Shown one piece after another: positions 9,252 through 17,769 of a stretch of DNA of 64,000 nt. The first letter of the stretch is position 1; each line of letters starts with the position of its first letter. This DNA is from Bermanella sp036960565 (GTDB taxonomy: Bacteria; Pseudomonadota; Gammaproteobacteria; Pseudomonadales; Oceanobacteraceae), in assembly GCA_036960565.1 (NCBI GenBank), contig JBALXQ010000006.1, positions 1-64,000 on the forward strand, read 5' to 3'. Made by a program: the position numbers and the translations under genes. A model generated the notes under the pieces. That model ran no database searches. It was not told the origin of the DNA and was given only the letters and a program-made list of their open reading frames with translations.

Positions 9252-10160
9252 ATGGACCGCTTTACCTCCATGAAAATATTTACCCGCATTATTCAGCTGG
9301 GTAGCTTTACTGCGGTGGCCAATGAGATGGGGCTAACCCAATCGGCGGTAAGCAAAAAAATGGCAGCCCTAGAGGCCAGTCTTGGTGCCACCCTATTAAC
9401 CCGTAGCAATCGTCAGGTGGTCTTAACCGAGGTGGGCAGCAACTATTACGAGCACTGCCTATCCATATTAAGCGAACTTGAAGAAGCCGAGGCCCAAACC
9501 AAGGATTACACCCTAAAACCCAAGGGGCGCTTAAGAATTAACGTACCGGTTTCATTTGGCCGTGAGCACGTCATTAAATACCTGCCTGAGTTCATGAAGA
9601 GCTACCCAGATATTGAATTGGAATTAAGCGTGCTAGATAGGCGCATAGACATCATTGGCGAGGGCTATGATCTGGTCATTCGTATTGGTCAGCTGGCCGA
9701 CTCTAACCTGGTGGCTAGGAAAATAGGCGTTAGCCCCAGAGTACTGGTGGCCAGCGCTCAGTACTTAAAAGACCATGGCACGCCGAGCACTCTTGCTGAT
9801 TTAAAAGAACATAATTGCCTGGTCTACAGCAATCTTTCCACAGTAAATATTTGGCACTTTATTCAGGGTAAAAAGGATGCTTCCTTGCAAGTTAGTGGCA
9901 GCATGCAAGCTAACTCGGGAGATGCTATTCGCGAATGTGTACTGGCAGGACTGGGCATTGGCGTTTTGCCCAACTGGTTGGTGCAAAAGGACCTGGATGA
10001 TAAAAACATGCAGGTCATACTGCCAGAATATCAACCTGTACCCTTCAATATTTACGGCGTGTACCCGCACAATCATTACACCCCATTAAAAGTGCGTTGC
10101 TTCATTGATTTTATTAAGAACATCTATGACAACAAGCCAGTACTGGCACTTACTAATTAG
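9252..10160 (+). CDS. LysR-family transcriptional regulator
   Basis: A protein of 302 residues. Winged HTH at about residues 1-60 (AVANEMGLTQSAVSKKMAALE), then the LTTR effector domain with LVIRIGQLADSNLVARK. AGGAG seven bases before the ATG supports the start. Likely regulator of the divergent SDR at 8167-8925. Its 5' end is duplicated immediately upstream, and a decayed fragment of the same effector-domain region appears at about 14590, so this gene family has been copied locally. Confidence 0.9.
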   Translation: MDRFTSMKIFTRIIQLGSFTAVANEMGLTQSAVSKKMAALEASLGATLLTRSNRQVVLTEVGSNYYEHCLSILSELEEAEAQTKDYTLKPKGRLRINVPVSFGREHVIKYLPEFMKSYPDIELELSVLDRRIDIIGEGYDLVIRIGQLADSNLVARKIGVSPRVLVASAQYLKDHGTPSTLADLKEHNCLVYSNLSTVNIWHFIQGKKDASLQVSGSMQANSGDAIRECVLAGLGIGVLPNWLVQKDLDDKNMQVILPEYQPVPFNIYGVYPHNHYTPLKVRCFIDFIKNIYDNKPVLALTN

Positions 10161-10765
10161 CTATAAATCATGCCCTCATTAACTTTGCATTTAATACTGA
10201 TAGTCACCTAAATAAGTGCTGTGCATATTTTTTACTAATATTTTTTTGAGGGTTAATCTAAATTTCTTGTAATAAAATAAAGTCACTAAATTACTTTAAT
10301 TTTATGATTTATTACCGAAGAAAAGGGTTTGAGCCTACTTTTCGGTACGCCTTATTTGTATCTTGCCTTATTTCTATAATTTTTATTGGATGCTCTTATT
10401 AAGTTGAATCCAATTAATAGATTACTTTCATAATTTAATAAAATAAATATCACACATAATTTTAATATAAAAATCATTAGTTTAAAAAAATAGAATAGAA
10501 AACTGGCAGAACTATATCTAGAAAAATAAAGATTATTGCCCAGAATAATGAAAGTGAGAACAGGCTGGCATGGAGTTCAAAAGGGATTATGAGCCAAGGG
10601 GCTCATTTATAACAATATAAAAAACAAGGACACTAGGCTAAAAATAATTGGCGCCCATGGCCCCTGCTTTCACTTATGAAAGCACTATAATATAAAAATT
10701 TAATCTAAAAATATTTTCACTAATTAGTGACTGGATACTTTTAAAGTGTGCCTATAACGACTCAA
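10161..10765. other. AT-rich intergenic region with hairpins, no gene seen
   Basis: About 600 bases of very AT-rich DNA without a credible coding frame. Two dyads stand out. ATGAGCC-AAGG-GGCTCAT near 10586-10603 is followed by TTATAA and could terminate plus-strand transcription. GCTTTCA-CTTA-TGAAAGC is at 10666-10683. A small RNA is possible but not supported by anything further. Confidence 0.4.
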
Positions 10766-10791
10766 TAAAAAACCACCCTGTTCTAGGGTGG
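10766..10791 (-). terminator. Rho-independent terminator of the large secreted protein gene
   Basis: On the minus strand CCACCCT pairs with AGGGTGG around a 5-base loop, followed by TTTTTTATT. It lies 17 bases after the stop codon of the gene that ends at 10809. Confidence 0.85.
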
Positions 10792-10808
10792 CTTATTAGC
10801 CATTTATT

Positions 10809-12908
10809 TTACGGGCTTACAGTATAGAACCCAAGAACTCTAAATTGGTAACTGATTCTTCGCGCATAGATAGCGACTATTTCGTTACCGGTATCCGCCT
10901 CAAATGATCCACAGGTTTTCCCTGAAGCCTTATCACCAATGGAGAGAGTACGCCCGAAAGAGGTCCTAAAATCCATATAATAAAACAAAGTCTCCCCTCC
11001 TAGATCACTCCAACAGGCATTGCCCGCAATGAGTTTTTCATCTGTATACAACTCTATTTTTACATCCGTATTAAGGCCGATCTTTTCATCGTTCCGCGGA
11101 CCTGTTTCATCGTCATAACCAAAGAAAATCGCATCAAGCTCCATATCTGTATTCAGTCCTAGCGCAATTGACGACACGTAGGCATCTCCATCTTTCACCG
11201 ATGCCGCCATGCTCCCACTAGCACTCATATTTGTATAGTCTGTTCTTGTACCGCCAAAATTATCATCTTCATTCTTAGTCTTGAATGTATAAGGGCCAAA
11301 CGCCTGGACTTGCCCCGTATAAAATCCCACAGACGTAATTTTATAGCCATCGTCCCATACATCTGAACCATACGCGCCTAAGATCGCTTCCGTAGAGGTA
11401 TCAGGCACGGTATAAGTAGAACAATCTGAACTTTCTGTTCCAGCAAGCCCAGCATCCAGCACGTTTCCAGAACTCGTATTGAATTTCACATAGCGCATTC
11501 GGTGCGCGGTACTATTACACGTCTCTACCGAGGTAATGCGCTCTTTGTACCCTAACTCCAAGGTATCGCCGCCCCAGCTAGATGGTGTGCCGAAAGTAAA
11601 TTCGCTGCCATCGGAATAATAAAAAGTGATACCTTTCACAAAATTCCCTGGGCCATGCAAACGTACTTTTTCTAGCCATAACGTCTGATCATCATCCAAT
11701 ATTTTGGAGACATATTCGCCACCGTCATAGCTCGAATCAGTTGTCCATTCGTCGCCATATTGATCACCCTTGTTTGCAAAATTATAGTTGGCATGCGCAT
11801 TAATATCGCCAGCAATAAAGTGGGTGGCGATGTCATCTTCCGTGCCCAACATATTAATCATACCGACAAATGTACCTCCAATCCCAGAGACCAGAGGATA
11901 CTTAAGCTTGTCAGCTAAAGCATTTTTTAGCTGAAATGTATCACCATCTTTCAAACAATCCCCATCATCGTCTTGGATAGATATGACCCACTGTTCCCAA
12001 GAGGTTAAAGTCCCTTCAATATAACCCTTATCTACATCCAAGCCTTTGCCCTCAGCTTGCAAGTAGTTATCATGCTCGCTGGCGCCAGCATTTTCATCTT
12101 TAGCCAGATACACCGTGTCTCCACTTTCCATACAAACACCGTCATCAACCTTTCCTATCCACCAGGTATCAGCCTCAGTGGATGGCTCCACAAGGTCTGT
12201 AGCGTCATCACTGAGGTGGGCCATATAGTAGCCGGGATACATCACGCTTTCGACGATAAATTCTTTCGCAAATCTGTCTGTATTGTCACGCTCAGCATCT
12301 GCCCAGCTGTTATAAGCACTGCATTTACTGAGTTTATAAATAGAGTCATGAAGTTTATATTTAGTTCTTAAAGTGATACTCGTCATGCCTTCGAAAAAGC
12401 CGTCATCTGTTATATGGCCACCGTGATTGTCATTCATCAGGTGCAGCTTGTCCCAAGCTTTTGTGGATGTACCGTCTACATAAAAACTACCCGAATCATT
12501 CCAAGTGCCCGAGTTAGATCCATAGGCTTCTAGACAACCTTTGGAGTCATCATCCCAAGTAAATCTATCCATGGTTTGGTTATCACTACTAAGATGGGCA
12601 ATGGAGATACCACCATCACTAATACAGGCTTCTGTGACGTTATTGATTGAGAGTGTTAGTCGACTATCGTTATCCTGTTCATGATTGCTATCTATGTCAC
12701 AACTATAGTCCTGTCCATCATTCACTCTATCACAACTATTATCTACTACAGTTTCATGGGTATCGCCATCATAGTAGCTGGCACTTAAACCACAGTTTGA
12801 CGAGCCACCACTGGTGGTAACCCAAATTCCCGCCTGACAAAGTGAGCTGGAAAGTAGGTATAAGGCTGAGACACACAAGGCCTTTTTTGATAGGTTTCTT
12901 ATTTTCAT
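10809..12908 (-). CDS. Large secreted protein, possibly with C-terminal jacalin-like (beta-prism) domains
   Basis: About 699 residues from the chosen start. A signal peptide of about 27 residues (MKIRNLSKKALCVSALYLLS..., cleavage near CQAG) indicates export. The mature part is acidic, Asp/Gly/Cys/Trp-rich. Residues around 430-560 contain GITFYYSDGSEF, TLELGYKERITSVETC and ILGAYGSDVWDDGYKITSVG, a pattern like jacalin-type lectins. A second weaker unit follows (YVSSIALGLNTDMELDAIFF). Sugar binding is therefore an inference. GAGG eight bases before the ATG at 12908 decides the start. The gene is divergent from the AraC-type gene at 13360, which may control it. Six or more Cys suggest disulphides. 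Confidence 0.75.
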   Translation of the reverse strand: MKIRNLSKKALCVSALYLLSSSLCQAGIWVTTSGGSSNCGLSASYYDGDTHETVVDNSCDRVNDGQDYSCDIDSNHEQDNDSRLTLSINNVTEACISDGGISIAHLSSDNQTMDRFTWDDDSKGCLEAYGSNSGTWNDSGSFYVDGTSTKAWDKLHLMNDNHGGHITDDGFFEGMTSITLRTKYKLHDSIYKLSKCSAYNSWADAERDNTDRFAKEFIVESVMYPGYYMAHLSDDATDLVEPSTEADTWWIGKVDDGVCMESGDTVYLAKDENAGASEHDNYLQAEGKGLDVDKGYIEGTLTSWEQWVISIQDDDGDCLKDGDTFQLKNALADKLKYPLVSGIGGTFVGMINMLGTEDDIATHFIAGDINAHANYNFANKGDQYGDEWTTDSSYDGGEYVSKILDDDQTLWLEKVRLHGPGNFVKGITFYYSDGSEFTFGTPSSWGGDTLELGYKERITSVETCNSTAHRMRYVKFNTSSGNVLDAGLAGTESSDCSTYTVPDTSTEAILGAYGSDVWDDGYKITSVGFYTGQVQAFGPYTFKTKNEDDNFGGTRTDYTNMSASGSMAASVKDGDAYVSSIALGLNTDMELDAIFFGYDDETGPRNDEKIGLNTDVKIELYTDEKLIAGNACWSDLGGETLFYYMDFRTSFGRTLSIGDKASGKTCGSFEADTGNEIVAIYARRISYQFRVLGFYTVSP

Positions 12909-13359
12909 TGGTACATCCTCATTATATATTAGTGTTTGACTAGACACGTTCCATCCATAGTCATTTACTCCCTAGACATTTATATTCTTTTGTTTTTTTG
13001 TGAATGAATTTTTAATCAACCCTCCTATCTCAGTAACCTGCATATATTGTAAAATTCTAGCCCGATCTTAAAATTCAAAATAGTGCATTACCGGAACAGT
13101 TTAATGTCTTTAAACCTCAGCTATAAACCCATAGATTAAAAACCGCATATCGGGGTATAAGTGTTGTAAAGAATAAAAAACACTTAGCTAAAACGAATTA
13201 AATATATGTAATAAAAATTGCAGCTTTTAGATGGGATTAAGTAATAGGAATTCATTACTTGCTATAGTTTAACTTGAGGTTTATATATATTTCGTAGTCT
13301 ACGGCACTTCGATGTACAGTGTAGTGGCATAGTTAATCAACAAATAGTAGAAGTGAAAT
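12909..13359. other. Divergent intergenic region, AT-rich, presumed promoters
   Basis: 450 bases between the secreted-protein gene and the AraC-type regulator. It contains no credible coding frame. AT-rich stretches (for example around 12975-13010 and 13195-13225) could hold both promoters, but no operator repeat is clear. Confidence 0.4.
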
Positions 13360-14400
13360 ATGCTTGAACCTATTTTTCTTTTCAGATCCGCTGCCAATTC
13401 ATTTGATGTCCCCGCCCCTATTCGATTAAAATGTGAAGAACTTGGCCAATTGCTGGATGCCAATGGCACTTACTCATCAAATTCAAAATTCTTATTTGAA
13501 TTCTATAATTTATTAATCCCCTACATTACCGATCCAGACTGGTGCTGGCAGTATGGCGAGCAATTAAATGCCAGTGACATAGACTCAATCAATCTTGTCT
13601 TAATCACTTGCGAATCTGTTTCTGAGTTAATGAACTTATGCTGCAGTTACTCTCACCTGTACACAACTGTCAGCACCAGTTACGAAATTTCCAACAATAA
13701 CTGCAAAGTTGAATTTGTTATCCCCAGTATTTTTCAAGGCCAAAGGTGGTTCCACATTCACATTGTAACGGCCTACATGGTAAGTCTTTTAAATAGACAG
13801 TTTGGAGTTGATATTAAGGATATAGCAATCAGCATTCCCCTTAGCCAACACAACAAGCTAATAGCAAATAAATTAAGAAGTATCTGTAGAAAGTTTAATC
13901 ATGATTGTTTTACTATTAATTTTCCAGCTAAATACATAACAAACAAAAACATCAAACACAATCCTATTATCCATAGAAGAGCTGTAGATGAATGTAAAAA
14001 TAAGGCGGCTTTTTTCAATCAGTCGGATAATATTTCAGAAAAAATACTTACTCTATTATCGGGCGCTTTAGATTCCACACCTTCCATAAATGAAATTGCA
14101 AAACTACTCAACACCAGCGAACGAAACATCCGAAAAAAACTTATCAAAGAGAATACTTCTTTCAGAACGCTTGTTCTTGACTACAAATTCATACGTTCGT
14201 GTAGTTTATTAAAACACTCAACGTTAAAGATAGATGAAATTGGTATTAAAGTTGGATATTCTAGTCCATCAAGTTTTCGACGCGCCTTCTCCAAAAAGTA
14301 TGGCATGACACCCAGTTCATATCGAAAGCGTCTACAGGACAACCCTAATAACGACACCGAAATCCCACCCATAAAATCATCAGCCTTGACGGTACCTTAA
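13360..14400 (+). CDS. AraC-family transcriptional regulator (arabinose-binding-like N-terminal domain)
   Basis: A protein of 346 residues. Residues about 15-200 match the layout of the OruR/ArgR-type N-terminal effector domain (PF12625-like). Residues about 235-330 form the double HTH_18 domain with NEIAKLLNTSERNIRKKL in the first helix-turn-helix and EIGIKVGYSSPSSFRRAF plus TPSSYR in the second. Codon use is AT-rich compared with neighbours, which may mark acquired DNA. It is divergent from the large secreted protein gene, its most likely target. Confidence 0.88.
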   Translation: MLEPIFLFRSAANSFDVPAPIRLKCEELGQLLDANGTYSSNSKFLFEFYNLLIPYITDPDWCWQYGEQLNASDIDSINLVLITCESVSELMNLCCSYSHLYTTVSTSYEISNNNCKVEFVIPSIFQGQRWFHIHIVTAYMVSLLNRQFGVDIKDIAISIPLSQHNKLIANKLRSICRKFNHDCFTINFPAKYITNKNIKHNPIIHRRAVDECKNKAAFFNQSDNISEKILTLLSGALDSTPSINEIAKLLNTSERNIRKKLIKENTSFRTLVLDYKFIRSCSLLKHSTLKIDEIGIKVGYSSPSSFRRAFSKKYGMTPSSYRKRLQDNPNNDTEIPPIKSSALTVP

Positions 14401-14589
14401 TACCCCCACAGCTGAAGTCTTGCTAAATTTTTACTTACTAGGCTCTCTTGCTTTAACCCAACAGGGCAAAGCCCGCATTATTAATTTTTAATATACTGAC
14501 TCTGATAAATTCAATAACCGCCTGCCCCTCCACATCAGTTAAAACACTCCCTGAACCCATGAGATTGATATAGATATTAAACTGGAGAA

Positions 14590-14800
14590 GTGTGCAAGAT
14601 CATTGCATCACCATTATTGGCGAGGGTTATAATTTGGCCATTCTCATGAACCAGCTGACCGATTTCAACACAGCACTCCTAAAAATAACCACAAAAATGA
14701 GATTAGAGAAAAAGCATGGGTTCTGGCCACTCATAATCATATAACCACCATTACTGGCTGCAATGATAGCCCTAGAACGCTCACTCTGGTGAAGAGGGGC
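14590..14800 (+). pseudogene. Decayed LysR effector-domain fragment
   Basis: The plus strand around 14600-14690 reads TIIGEGYNLAILMNQLTDF, which aligns with IIGEGYDLVIRIGQLADS of the LysR protein encoded at 9252; the DNA is also similar (ATTGGCGAGGGYTATRAT). It has no start and no HTH part, and the following sequence only weakly continues the match. This explains most of the 414-base gap between the AraC and metallopeptidase genes. Confidence 0.65.
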
Positions 14801-14814
14801 TTATTTGGGCTACA

Positions 14815-15360
14815 ATGGCATCTTATTCATCCAGCCTGTTGTACGCCTGTTATATGTCCTCTTTGAAGTATCTTGCCAATTACGCCCCAGAACTGAAAAG
14901 CCAAGTTCAAACTCTTATTGATGAAGAGCGGCTGGATCAGTTTTTACTGAAAAAATACCCCAAAGCTCATGGCATCAAAAACGATTCGGCCCTGCGTGAC
15001 TACACTTTGGCCATTAAGAATCGCTACTTAAAAAAGTCGGGACCATTAAGCAAGGTAGTATACGACAACAAAATCCATGTGATTAACAATGCACTAGGAT
15101 TACACAAGTTTGTATCTCGCGTTCAGGGTGGCAAAATAAAGAGTAAAAATGAAATTTGCATTGCCAGTGTCTTTAAAAATACTCCAGAAGAATTTTTAAA
15201 CATGATCGTGGTACATGAACTAGCGCACATAAAAGAAAAAGATCACAACAAGGCTTTTTATCAACTATGTCATCACATGCAGCCCAATTATCATCAGTTG
15301 GAATTTGACATGCGTTTGTACCTTACTCAGATGGAAATTTCAGATAAACTCTATGCATAA
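14815..15360 (+). CDS. YgjP-like (DUF45) zinc metallopeptidase
   Basis: A protein of up to 181 residues. The HELAHIKEKDHNKAFY stretch carries the HExxH zinc-site plus the downstream HxxxF region characteristic of the YgjP/WLM-type M48-related family, with a helical C terminus. The function in vivo is uncertain; cytosolic proteolysis is inferred from the fold. The true start may be the ATG at 14854 (MSSLKYLA), since the first 13 residues look unrelated to the family and the upstream sequence is LysR debris. Neither start has a strong ribosome-binding site. Confidence 0.8.
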   Translation: MASYSSSLLYACYMSSLKYLANYAPELKSQVQTLIDEERLDQFLLKKYPKAHGIKNDSALRDYTLAIKNRYLKKSGPLSKVVYDNKIHVINNALGLHKFVSRVQGGKIKSKNEICIASVFKNTPEEFLNMIVVHELAHIKEKDHNKAFYQLCHHMQPNYHQLEFDMRLYLTQMEISDKLYA

Positions 15361-15418
15361 ATTGTTTACTTACACTTTAAATTAATATTGTAAGTACAAA
15401 ATTTTCCGAGGTGCGATC

Positions 15419-16252
15419 ATGGTGTTAGAGGGTTTAGAAACGCTTTACGTACTCGCCCAAGAAGGCACTATGGGCAAGGCTGGCAGCCGCCTTTATATTA
15501 GCCAATCGGCGGTGAGCAAACGCATTGCCAATCTAGAGGCGCGTTTAGGTAAAAAACTCATAGAACCCCATGGACGTCATATTCGCCTTACCCTTGAAGC
15601 GTTAGAATTGCTTGAGAATGTCGAGCCAGAATTGGTGAGGTTAAAAGGCCTATTGTTTGATCATCAGCACATAACGGATACCAGCACCCTGCAAATAGCC
15701 GCATCGGAAACCGTATTGGCGGCCTACCTAGGCAGCTTTATTCGCGAATATTTGCAAGAAGACCCAGCCTTAAATTTTACCACCCACCATACCCCGCTAA
15801 TTCTGGAGAAAGTACGCTCGGGAGATGCTGCCCTAGGTATTTGTGCCGGACGCCTGGCCAATGCCTCTGGGCTTATCGTTGATCAATTATTGGAAGAGGA
15901 ATTATTACTGGTTTTTCCTGAGCCCTTGCCCAGTATCAAAGATTTAAAAATTCTTACCATAGATTTAAATAACCCGGCCAATAGCTACCTGCAAGCTCAA
16001 TTAATGCAAATTGGGTTAACGCCACTGATGCAAATGGATTCATATTTTGCCGTGGCCCATTTAGGGTTAAGTGGCGTCGCCCCAGCCCTCGTGCCGCGAG
16101 GCATCATAGACACTATGCAAATCCCCCCACACTTCACCCATACCCTACCCAAACCACTAACCAGGCCCATTAGCTTGTGTTATCGGGCTAAGACATTACA
16201 AAGAACACGAATTAAAAAACTGCATCAACAACTGCTCACTAGTTTTAAATAA
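15419..16252 (+). CDS. LysR-family transcriptional regulator
   Basis: A protein of 277 residues, slightly short for the family. The HTH is at about 15-40 (GSRLYISQSAVSKRIANLE), followed by a compact effector domain (LQIAASETVLAAYLGSF...). It converges with, and overlaps by 8 bp, the 3' end of the TauE/SafE transporter gene. This suggests the two form a regulatory module, although the promoter of the transporter lies on its far side. The effector is unknown. Confidence 0.87.
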   Translation: MVLEGLETLYVLAQEGTMGKAGSRLYISQSAVSKRIANLEARLGKKLIEPHGRHIRLTLEALELLENVEPELVRLKGLLFDHQHITDTSTLQIAASETVLAAYLGSFIREYLQEDPALNFTTHHTPLILEKVRSGDAALGICAGRLANASGLIVDQLLEEELLLVFPEPLPSIKDLKILTIDLNNPANSYLQAQLMQIGLTPLMQMDSYFAVAHLGLSGVAPALVPRGIIDTMQIPPHFTHTLPKPLTRPISLCYRAKTLQRTRIKKLHQQLLTSFK

Positions 16253-17039
16253 TTCCAGCTATTAATTGCAACGCCGAATTCAAATCGTATTGATCCATCA
16301 GTAATTTGCCCGACATAACCAAGGTTACACAAACAATCATAGGACGAATCAACCGTGTCCCCTTACTAATGACTAAACCCGCTCCCACTCGGCCACCCAC
16401 AAACTGACCTAACGCCATAAGCAAGCCTACTGTCCAAAGAATGTGACCTCCCATGGCAAAGAATATTAATGCGGCCACATTCGAGGTAAGGTTCAAAACT
16501 CGGCTATGGGCGCCAGCCTTAATTAAACTAAAGCCAGCTAATGACACAAATACAATATTGAAAAAGGCCCCTGCACCCGGGCCAAAGAAGCCGTCGTAAA
16601 ATCCCAGTAAGGTCGTAAAAACAAAAGCCAATACCCCGTCGCTCACTCTCCTGTGACTGTCTTCATCACTGACACGATTCGAGAATAAAAAATACAAGGC
16701 AATCAGTACTAGCAATACCGGCATGAAGCGAACCAGTAAACCTGCATTTAGGTATTGCACCATTACTGAACCGGTAGCCGCGCCACAAAATGTGCAGGCA
16801 ATCATTAATTTCATTTGCTTAAGGTCTACCATTTTTTTACGAATAAAAAAATGTGCTGCCGCCAAACAACCAAAGCTGCCTTGTAATTTATTGGTGGCCA
16901 AGGCTTGCACTGGGTTCATTCCAGTGGCCAACAAAACGGGTAAACTAATTAGCCCGCCGCCACCGGCAATGGCATCCACTAAACCTGCCGTAAAACCGGT
17001 CAGTATTAAAATTAAGACCAGAGTAAGATCTATTTCCAT
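16245..17039 (-). CDS. TauE/SafE-family anion exporter/permease
   Basis: An integral inner-membrane protein of 264 residues with about eight hydrophobic segments. The family signature is clear: a first segment with GLVDAIAGGGGLISLPVLL, then NKLQGSFG, and a second repeat half with GFYDGFFGPGAGAFFNIVFV. Family members move sulfite, sulfoacetate or other organic anions; the substrate cannot be read here. GGGGAG four bases before the ATG supports the start. Its 3' end overlaps that of the LysR gene at 15419-16252. Confidence 0.9.
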   Translation of the reverse strand: MEIDLTLVLILILTGFTAGLVDAIAGGGGLISLPVLLATGMNPVQALATNKLQGSFGCLAAAHFFIRKKMVDLKQMKLMIACTFCGAATGSVMVQYLNAGLLVRFMPVLLVLIALYFLFSNRVSDEDSHRRVSDGVLAFVFTTLLGFYDGFFGPGAGAFFNIVFVSLAGFSLIKAGAHSRVLNLTSNVAALIFFAMGGHILWTVGLLMALGQFVGGRVGAGLVISKGTRLIRPMIVCVTLVMSGKLLMDQYDLNSALQLIAGII

Positions 17040-17191
17040 GTCGCTCCCCTTTAAAGAAGCGCCACAGTAACAGGGGATAAAATAGGGAAATAGCGAAACA
17101 AAAGCTGATGACCTAATCCTATTTGGAATAGGTTAAGCGAGACCTATATTAGTCTCACTCAGACTTAAATAAGGTAGGGAAATGAACGTAA

Positions 17192-17509
17192 TTAACACAT
17201 GCAGCTTAAGTTATTGTTGGCTGTACGATAGGCAATAATTGGGTAGGTTTTATCGGCTAACGCTCTTTTAAAATCCAGCTCGGTTTCACATTTTCTAAAA
17301 CGGCTATCAAACATCACCACTTGGGAAATGGCCATGCCCAATCCCTTATAAATAAACTTGGAATCACTTACCCAATCACTATAACTGGTAAAACGAAATA
17401 GCTCCTGACCAATTTGGCTACGTAAACCGGAGGAGCCCAATTTCTTGCATGATTGAGTGAAGGCATTAATGCATCGTTTAAAAAACTGAAGACTAAAATA
17501 TTTATTCAT
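17192..17509 (-). CDS. Hypothetical protein
   Basis: A protein of 105 residues, basic and Phe/Ser/Cys-containing, without a membrane segment or recognised motif. It starts MNKYFSLQFFKRCINAF with only a weak purine stretch upstream. It stands alone between the TauE gene and aceF, with AT-rich flanks (17510-17769 has no gene). The frame has plausible codon use, but I cannot assign a function and it could be a non-gene. Confidence 0.45.
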   Translation of the reverse strand: MNKYFSLQFFKRCINAFTQSCKKLGSSGLRSQIGQELFRFTSYSDWVSDSKFIYKGLGMAISQVVMFDSRFRKCETELDFKRALADKTYPIIAYRTANNNLSCMC

Positions 17510-17769
17510 GATGTTTTCTTATTGTTAATGACTAACCCATACAGTAATTGGTCTATCCAATTTTGGTGTTAGTAAATGTTTAAATAAAGAGACGGCACAG
17601 TTAAATGAAAATGCACTTACCTTGCGCCGCCATCTTGTTAAGTTATTGCTCTGCTGTTGTTCTATTACTAATTATTGTTTATCTATATTAAGTAGAGCTT
17701 AAACCTAATAAAAAGTTCAGGGTCACCTCTGACAATGGGGTTAATCCTCTGATTTTCAAGGGTGCCCTC

